Source: Corylus avellana
Taxonomy: Eukaryota > Streptophyta > Magnoliopsida > Fagales > Betulaceae
Length of the DNA stretch: 64,000 nucleotides
Direction of reading: 5' to 3'
NCBI RefSeq assembly: GCF_901000735.1
Contig: NC_081545.1
Location: 6,563,540 to 6,627,539 of the forward strand
The translations under genes and the position numbers were made by a program. Below are positions 56,611 to 64,000 of this stretch, piece by piece. Position 1 is the stretch's first letter. Each line of letters begins with the position of its first letter. The notes under the pieces are model-generated. The model saw only the letters and a list, made by a program, of their open reading frames with translations. It searched no databases and was not told where the DNA came from.

Positions 56611-57790
56611 TGAAAAAACTATATACGACTCCAAACGACACCTATTTTGAATGTATAGGTGTTTCACACAATTTATGCGGAAATAGATCTGACCTAACAA
56701 TTAATAAACAACCAAAAATATATGAAACAATAAACAATAAACAACACAGATATTTTGGTTACGAAGAGGAAACCAATTAGAGAACTCTCTAATTGTAAAA
56801 CCTCTCCGGGGCAGCCAAACCCAGGAAATCAACTAACTCAGTAAAAGAATAAATGATTACAAGACGTTCACACTTACAAAACCTTTGCAATTGACACGAT
56901 CTTGTATAAGACAAGCGACCCACTTGCCTTCTACCGCAGTAGCCCTTTCCAGAGACAGCTGGCACAATCCTTCTACGTGATCTCCCTTCACCGGAACTCC
57001 GATTGACTTCGCTTCAACAATCAACAAGTAAACACAACCGATCACTCTAAGAGAGAGAACAGACTCTACCCTCTTAGCACACAAAAGCGAATTCTAGATG
57101 CAGAAATTCGTGCCTCTCTCTTTCTATAGAGGTGTATTTATAATAGCCCCATCATTCCTAGACCTAGGAAAGAGTTTATATTCATTTAAAACTGTTACAG
57201 GTACGCAGCGTCCGGACGGGAACATGTGCCGTCCGGACGGGACAACAAAACACAGCCAGAAAGTGTTTTTAACACATGGCCGTCTGCAATCTCGTCCGGA
57301 CGAGATTGCACACGAGCCATTCCGCCCAGCTTCGTAGTCTTCTCTTTATCGCCCGTTTTGACCCAGTAAACATTGGAATTAGCTAAACCTTGTGAAACAT
57401 GACTTTGTAGATCCTTGAGTTAGCTTTCCAACGCCGCAAAGATTGCTCCAATCAGAGGCTTGAAACTCAAGATATGACCTTTTTAGTAAAAGTCGTCCGG
57501 ACAGGATTCAGACGAGACTGCAGACGAGGCTCTCGGGAATTCTTGTTTATCGAACTCGTCCGGACGGGGTTCAGACGAGACTGCAGACGAGGCTCTCGGG
57601 AATTCCTATTTATCGAGCTCGTCCGGACGGGATTGCAAACGAGATTGCAGACGAGGCTCTCGAGGAAAATAGAATTCTTCGAGCATCCGAACGGCACTTC
57701 TTCTCGTCCGAACAGTAATTGAATGGATGATGAATCTTGGCACTTTTGGTCACCATTTTGCTTACCGAATTAAGCCAACAAGAACTTACA
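56611..57790 (-). repeat. 5' LTR of the minus-strand Copia
   Basis: 1,180 bp, TGTAAGTTC...TTTTTTCA on the minus strand. Rich in GTCCGGACG palindromes (57200-57310, 57494-57715) and containing a 63-bp tandem repeat. Confidence 0.85.
57494..57690. repeat. 63-bp tandem repeat in the Copia LTR, about three units
   Basis: Units begin CGTCCGGAC at 57494, 57557 and 57620 and contain GACGAGACTGCAGACGAGGC and CTCTCGGGAATTC; the third is more diverged. The 63-bp period is a multiple of three, which is why fortuitous repetitive ORFs appear on both strands. Confidence 0.92.
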
Positions 57791-57849
57791 ATTAGGAACG
57801 TTAAAATACTAATTACACTAAACTTTAGGACTAAAATACTAATTATTGT

Positions 57850-59640
57850 TAAATTAAGAGGTCAAGGAGAATCACCACTTTCCTTGCATTTCACGTTCTA
57901 GATCAACATGCTCATATGGACCAGGGAAACAGATCAGGAAATACACGAGGAAACAAGAAGGGAAATAGAAAATGTTGAGATAAAATAATTATAGGATCAC
58001 CAATGAAGTAGAAAAATAGCATAATAGAAAATAATAATTAATCACACAAGACACCAATATTTAAGTGGTTTGACTTAAGAAGCCTATATCCACTGCGGAA
58101 ACGATCCAAGAGAAATTCACTAACAAAAAGTAGAGTACAAAGAGTAATACAAACAAAATCACTCAAACCCAAAAGCCCTAATACACCCAAGCTCACAAAC
58201 ACGCAAAAGAGAACTAAATTACAAAAGAGAAATTAATTTCTTAATTCTCTAAGAGCAGCTGCCTCTCATTCTCTCTATTTCTCTACACCACACGGAGGTT
58301 TTGCCCTGCTGCCCTCTCAGACTCTCACCTCTCAATTTTTCTCTATAACCCACAAGCTGCAGCACACTAGCACATTTTCACTCAAAATGGAGCTAATGCC
58401 CAGCTCTACCAAAATGGCCAAATGACTATGTATAGAAGAGGAAAATCGGCCAAGGTGCTTCACAGTTAAAGGAAAAGAAATCGTCCTCTTGAAGAAAGCT
58501 GCTGGATGGTTCAAGTGCTTCGTGGTGAAGCAAACAAAATGCTTCTCTGCTAAGTAAGCTAAAGAGACAAAACGCGGCAGGAAAAAAAAAAAAAACCAAT
58601 AAATAAAAGACTGAGGGCCATCATAAGACTTGAGAAATCAAGTCATTTTCAAACAGAATAGATCAGGCAATATTAAAAATTTCCCCTCCACCAACTTTCA
58701 CCTAATTTGTAATATTTTCCAGATTTTAAAAAGTGATAATGGACCTCTTTAACTACCTAGCCTGTTTACTTAGCTCCACGTTATCCTCATCATCAACTTG
58801 AATATCAACATTTCAAGTCCATAAGAATTTTGTTAAATTCATAAAATATCACAAAGATGCGTACCTTACTACATTTTAATGGTATATATCCTTTGCTTTA
58901 AATACATCCGGTTAGTGAGAGACTAGCTTCTTCATGTACGAGCTTTTCAGTTTCTTCTAAAGTTTAGTGGCAGTTACTGTGAGCTTTTTCTTGATCAAGT
59001 TCCACAAGTTCTCCCTTCGATGATGTTGATAGCACCTCACCATCCAAAATCTTCGCAAAGTCTTGTAGGTGCAACAAAGTTCATATCTTACAAAGTCTTG
59101 TTGATGTGCTAAAAACTGAAATTTCATCTTACAAAATTAGAAAAAAAAAAAGAAAGAAGCAAGCTATAATACCAATTTGTCGTTAGGATCCCCAAATAAG
59201 AAGAAAGGAACACAATAAAAACAATCCAATAATAGATTACAATAAGATTTTTTGGTTTAATTTAACAATCTTACATTCAATCTCAAAAGAAATTTATATC
59301 AAAAAGATGAAATACAAAAATAATAAAGAGAACCGTCTAGAACTCAAATCTCACTCTCACGTGAAAGAAAAAAAAACATAACAAAAGCGACAACTCTTTT
59401 TAATTTTCTCTTGGTGGCGTGCGGCAGACCAATACGTGAGGAAAACAAACTCTCAGTTTCGCAGTGCTCGTCTATCTTACAAGAAGTCAAAACGACAAGT
59501 CGAATTGATGATAGAAGTTACCTCACATCACATGCACCTCACTTGGACTAGTAGAAGGAGAAACAAAATACTAAGAGCAACTCTTCTGGGCCCAACACAT
59601 GACTTTGAGAAATTTAAGTCATTCACGACATATTAGCCAA
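57850..59640 (-). mobile_element. Decayed Copia element (third copy)
   Basis: Counterpart of 18330-20130, with a deletion of about 30 bp near 59120 that removes the KFDGQN gag start seen at 19570-19595. Confidence 0.5.
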
Positions 59641-60601
59641 ATTTTCTTCTTCGGCTAATAAAAAGACACAAAAACGACAATCGTCATCTTTCTAACATTA
59701 ATCGAGCGAGAAAAAAAAAAAAAAAAAAAAAGAGTTTGAAGGTTAAACATGACTCTCGTATGATCATAAAATATAAATTATATTGTGAGAACAATGGTGA
59801 ATGTTAATAAAGTTAATTAATCTCACATTAAAAAATATATAAAAAAAGAATAGGTGGACAAATTAATGACAGCTCTATTCGCTACTACACATTACTAATT
59901 TACTAGTGGAGACAAGAAAAAGTATTGCTTTATGGAAGTGATTGGACAGATGCTTCCATTCTAATGTTCTTAGTATGCAATCTTAAATATGATTTTGGAC
60001 TGTTTTTGAAAGCTGGATGTCTTGTCTACAACTTCATTGACTATTGAATACCTAGCAATTGTTTTCGTATAGCGGAAATTCCCTTGCACCCCTTGAAGTA
60101 TAAGTGATTTTACAATTATAAGTTAGAATTTTAAAAAATTGTAATGTTGATATCCTATGTTTTAGCCTTTTTTAATTTCTTCAAATTTTTTTTAATTATT
60201 ACAATGCCCTCCCCCCTTCCTAATTTAGTGAAAATTCTGGTGACCGATGGCGTGGCCATAGACTGACCCATGGTCATGTTGTGGGTGAGTCCAAGGTATG
60301 TTTCAATTTTCACTTTATTTTCTTTTAAATGGGGCATTTTAATAAAAATAAAATGGGTAGAATTAAAATGAGCTGCAACGCGAGATATCGACATTACAAA
60401 ATTTTAAATTATGATATTATGATTACTAAACTACTTATTTTTCTAGGAGTGTAAGTGAAGTTTTCGAAGTTGGAATTAGTTGATTAGATCCTTTAATTTT
60501 AAGACCGTTAAAATGTGATCAATGAATTCAATAAATGGTAGCAGAGACGTGTGATTGTGATGCCTTTACTATACGAGCTTCTTTTCTTCTTTATATATAT
60601 A

Positions 60602-60779
60602 AGGGAGTGCTAGGGAGCCAAATAACTGAACTCAGAAAAATTTACAAACTAACGTGGTAAGGGTCATTAAATTGAAAAAAAAAAAAAATGCAATTCTCTC
60701 TCCCTTGCCTACCACTCACAGTCTGCCATGTCAGTTTGAAAATTTTTCTGGGTTCATTTGTTTGGCTCCCAAGCACTCC

Positions 60780-60782
<3 letters not shown>
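60602..60782. mobile_element. MITE (third copy)
   Basis: Same inverted repeats and flanks as 21093-21273; shared with the left arm but not the right arm. Confidence 0.8.
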
Positions 60783-60818
<36 letters not shown>

Positions 60819-60963
60819 TGCCAAATGAAAATATAAGAAAATTTACTTCTTGTCTTTTCTGTCACAGGTGTACTAATTTGCAAGATTTGCAATTTTTAAA
60901 GTAATAATTAAATAATTAAATTTACATTTTTTCTATAAGTTTAAGTTTTTGAGACAAGTGATG

Positions 60964-61193
60964 ATATAACATGGTATCAAAGCCAATTGTGACTCACGTC
61001 TCTCACATGTATGGCTTCTTCTTCAATAGACCCCTCCCCTGCCCTCCATTGCTTGCAAAACTTTTTTCGAAACAAATTGAAAGTCGATAACTATTGCCTC
61101 TCGAAAACACAGGTTGTCCCTTTTGAAGTAGCCATTGGAGATCACTTTTCTCTCGAAGTATTTGATTTATCCTTTGCTATGTTCTATTACTAA
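60964..61193 (+). mobile_element. Copia gag-start fragment (third copy)
   Basis: Counterpart of 21455-21684; the 60-codon ORF is identical to it. Confidence 0.6.
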
Positions 61194-62009
61194 TTGGTTT
61201 GCATCATATAACATCTCGATATTTTGGTGCTTACCAAAATATTGACACAATTTCAAAAAAAATGATATTCCTCAAAAGTTTGACAATGAACTACATTATG
61301 CTCATAACATTGAAGTTATATTTTCAATTGTTTTTTCTTATGTTCGATAAAGTTTTGGAGATAAAACTTGTTTATTAACTAACAAATATCATCAATTTTG
61401 ATGCAAACTTAGATCAAATTCGTTTTAGGCTATATGAAACCACGTTTATTTGTGAACTTAATTTTTTAGACCCCTTTTTTAAAAGGCAACTGGCAAGGGT
61501 CGAACTAAAAAAGTGTAAAGTATATTCATATACCACTTTTACAAATGAGGCAGGTTGATGTGTTCAAGTACATCCGTCTCTGACGTAAATGTACCTGTGT
61601 CAACTACAGCTGCTCGCGCTTACCAATTTTCCTATTTTTATTTTTATTTTATATTTTTATCTATAGTGTTTGAGTGAAACCATAAGTATTTTATGTTGTT
61701 GGGGAGATTGATAATTGGAATTCATAAATAAAAAAAAAAAAAATGATATTTTGGAAAGTCTTTGAGTGAGTTTATAATATAGCATGCTAAGACATGACCC
61801 AACCCAAAAATTAAGCTTATGAGTTTTGAGTTATTTATAAATATATTTATGTTAAAAAAAAAACAAACAAAATTAGAGATAGAAAACAAAAATGTAATCA
61901 AAGGTAGCCAAAAGCTACTTTATTTGCAACTAGTTTTTCATTTTCGGCACACATCTTTGCCACACGTACATGTTTGAAATTGATAGAGAAAGGTCTATTT
62001 CTCAATGAT

Positions 62010-64000
62010 TCAAACAGGCTCTATTATTAATGACAGGACTCGATTTTTTGCTTTTTTGTCTGGTGCTCCATGCCCATCTCCATATTGGTATGTGCATTGA
62101 GCAATCCGAGCAAGGTTGATTGCTGTTACCACTAAATCTTCCCCAAATGGAGAATCAACTACTCGCTCTTCATTCATCTTTTTCCAAGTCCTATCAATCA
62201 TGTTTCTCATGTGTTTGCTAGCAATTTCCTCGGAAACACCAGTTTCACGCATGTAGCAATGAATTGAATTTACAGTTTCTCCTCTCTTTAACTCTCCCTG
62301 TATTTCAAATAAGCAGCTAAATATGTTAGTATGAAGTAGTGCTTCCAAAGATGATCATATAGACCTTAAAATTCATTCAACACAAAAGACACTATGGAAT
62401 GCTGTAAAATGAATACCGCTGAAGTACTGAGATCATTGCAAAGTCGAAAAATAATTGAAGGCCAACGCAAAAGGTCGTGGTATTTTTCTAAGCCCTCAAG
62501 TCCCTGCTTTGTGAACTCTTGATTCAAGAAAAAATAAGAATGAACAAGGGCAATCGCCCCCGAAACCGATAACCAAGCATTATCAAGATAGTCCTTGAAG
62601 GTTGGCATATCTTTGTTGTAACTCCACTTTGCTTCTTGTAGGAATGTTTTGCACAGGTCAGCCCACTAAAATAAAAGAAGAAACCCCAAGACTATTAGGT
62701 TTAATATTTCAATGGAAATTCTATTCATATAAAAAAAAAAAAAAAACAATAGAATGGTTGCACATACTGCTTTTGTTAGGTATGGAAGGGTGTTATCTCC
62801 TTTCTCCTTAAGTGTTTCATATACCATCTCATTAATAGTGTTGTAGAGAGCTAAGAAGCATAACTTCATATAGTGGGGAAGATTTTTCACGGCATTGATA
62901 TCCCATCTGAAAACTCCATGCATCGAGAAATTAAGAGTATGATTCTCATAGTTGTATAACATAAAATTTATAAGTAAGGGATTCCATTACATTCCAAGTT
63001 TTTCTATCTTTTTGTCTCATATTTTTATTTTTATTTTATTTTTTTGGGTGGGGGTGGGGTTGGGAAAGGGGAAATTAAGGGAAGAGTTATCAAGAATTAA
63101 CCTTTCAACCGCATCAGTAAATAGCTCTAATTCATCCAAGGTACCATAAACATCATAGACATCATCAATGGTGGTAACAAGAGCAGCCACTTTCGTTAAC
63201 CCTTTACGAAAATTACTTAATTGAGGTTCAAAGGCCATTCCTATTGTCCAAAAATAGCATTCCATCAATCTATCTCTGGTGAAGCTCAACTTGTTTGCCA
63301 GGCCCATATCTTTCCACCACCTAAAAGTCATAAAGTGAAACCAAATAAGTTTTCAACTTAAGATTCAAGTCATGGCAAAGTCAATTTTCAACTTTTAACA
63401 AAAGTCTACCTTAATTGCTTATGTGAACAAATACTTCAAACATTTCTTACGTACCTTGACATATCTTGAAGTTCTCTTTGAAACACAGACTGCACTATGT
63501 TAAAATCCAACTTTGCAAGTTCGAGTAGAAGAGAATTTGCATCTTCCCTCTTATTGTATGCCTCAATATACCACCGAGCTTCTAGCCTTAGCATTCTATG
63601 GTGTAATGGAACCTCCAATGCATGACTAACTTGTTCTGCCATGCTTCTGCTCACATCTCCTTTGAGGTCCTTGAGATGAATTCTTGTGAACGCCATGGCC
63701 TCGTCCAAGAGGCTTTCTCCTTCAAAAGCGAGATAAGAAGCTTCATATAAACTCAACATTCCTTTGACATCCTTTGTAAGGCTTTCCTTGAAATTCCCAC
63801 TATCCTCCTTGAAACTGTTAAATGCATCTGCGTTTCATACAAATATGATATAAGAAGATGATGGTGAGATGAACATGGGAAATGAAATCAAGAAGCTTTA
63901 ATTAGCGACTGTATCATATACGTACCTTGAGAGACCTGATAGCCTTGTTGTCTGAGGAGCCTAAAGCTTAGAGCAGTAGCATGGAGACTCTTCTCAATTC
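62010..64000 (-). CDS. Terpene synthase (TPS-b type), 5' end beyond the window
   Basis: Exons (minus): exon 2 from beyond 64000 to 63926, then 63827-63455, 63320-63102, 62906-62768, 62665-62417, 62297-62010. Joints are GT..AG. The visible protein is almost identical to the gene at 26859-29373; one difference is ERVVDSP for ELVVDSP near the C-terminus. DDVYD, RDR and NDLSTSAGE are present, and exon 5 lacks the right-arm insertion. No lesion in the visible part. Exon 1 and the start of exon 2 are outside the window, so integrity of the N-terminus is unknown. Probable plastid monoterpene synthase by family; product unknown. Confidence 0.88.

Larger units (their letters stand above)
54382..57790 (-). 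mobile_element. Gag-only Copia element, truncated at the gap
   Basis: Minus strand: 5' LTR 57790-56611, initiator-Met primer-binding site TTGGTATCAGAGCAGG (about 56610-56595), gag frame 56542-54793, then non-coding internal DNA that meets the gap. It is related to the element at 22188 in LTR ends (TGTAAGTTCTTGTTGG versus TGTTAGTTCTTGTGTTGG), primer-site context, zinc knuckles and internal DNA. ATTAG (57791-57795) is the likely target duplication; its partner is in the gap. No pol genes. Confidence 0.9.
57796..64000. repeat. Third copy of the TPS block, direct relative to the left arm
   Basis: Matches 18237 to about 28850 minus the Copia insertion, almost base for base, and continues past the window end. 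It has the MITE (60602-60782) and the Copia gag fragment (61011-61193) of the left arm. Confidence 0.95.

Noticed and set aside
57467..57722. Repetitive protein encoded by 63-bp repeats (both strands)
   Set aside because: The period is a multiple of three by chance; the repeat lies in an LTR and both strands are open, which argues against coding.

Overview
The window is plant nuclear DNA, most likely from a woody eudicot. It has AT-rich intergenic sequence, spliced genes with GT..AG introns, angiosperm TPS-b type terpene synthases, and dense nested plant transposons (Athila-like Gypsy, Copia, a TRIM, a CACTA end, an L1-type LINE, MITEs). Nothing looks bacterial, and I cannot name the species. 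Three N runs (30222-30321, 37525-37660, 54282-54381) are assembly gaps.

Layout. 1-413 is the end of a CACTA transposon abutting a wrecked TPS exon 1 (414-1177), itself split by a 525-bp LTR-like insert. 1960-11115 is an old gypsy-type element whose ORF is split by a complete 7-kb Athila-like retrotransposon (3584-10632, TSD CCTGC) that carries only gag and protease. 11438 to about 29400 and about 32950 to 44811 are the two arms of a large inverted duplication. Each arm holds, from the centre outward, a seven-exon TPS gene (head-to-head pair), a TPS 3' flank full of old repeats, a second broken TPS (exons 6-7 only), and the last exon of a ribosomal protein L8 gene. The left arm later gained a 4.36-kb Copia, a 1.5-kb solo LTR and a MITE; the right arm preserves their empty sites. 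46436-52680 is a nearly full-length LINE with a 17-bp target duplication, inserted in a MITE. 54382-57790 is part of another gag-only Copia on the minus strand. 57796-64000 is a third copy, direct with respect to the left arm and nearly identical to it, carrying a third TPS that runs off the window.

Gene content. The TPS at 26859-29373 (minus) has an open frame of 572 codons with the DDVYD and NSE/DTE metal-binding motifs, so it looks functional. The TPS at 62010-64000 looks intact as far as visible. The TPS at 32879-35421 (plus) has a 5-nt insertion and a premature stop. Two further copies (13038-13621 and 42594-43177) share the same disabling changes, so they died before the inverted duplication. 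No other host gene is complete. The remaining ORFs belong to mobile elements.

The most unusual points are the palindromic TPS locus with arm-specific insertions; a Copia whose LTRs look more diverged than the duplicated DNA around it; a repeated family of gag-only Copia elements; and a 60-nt structured motif present near both ends of the LINE. All comparisons were made by eye; percentages are rough.
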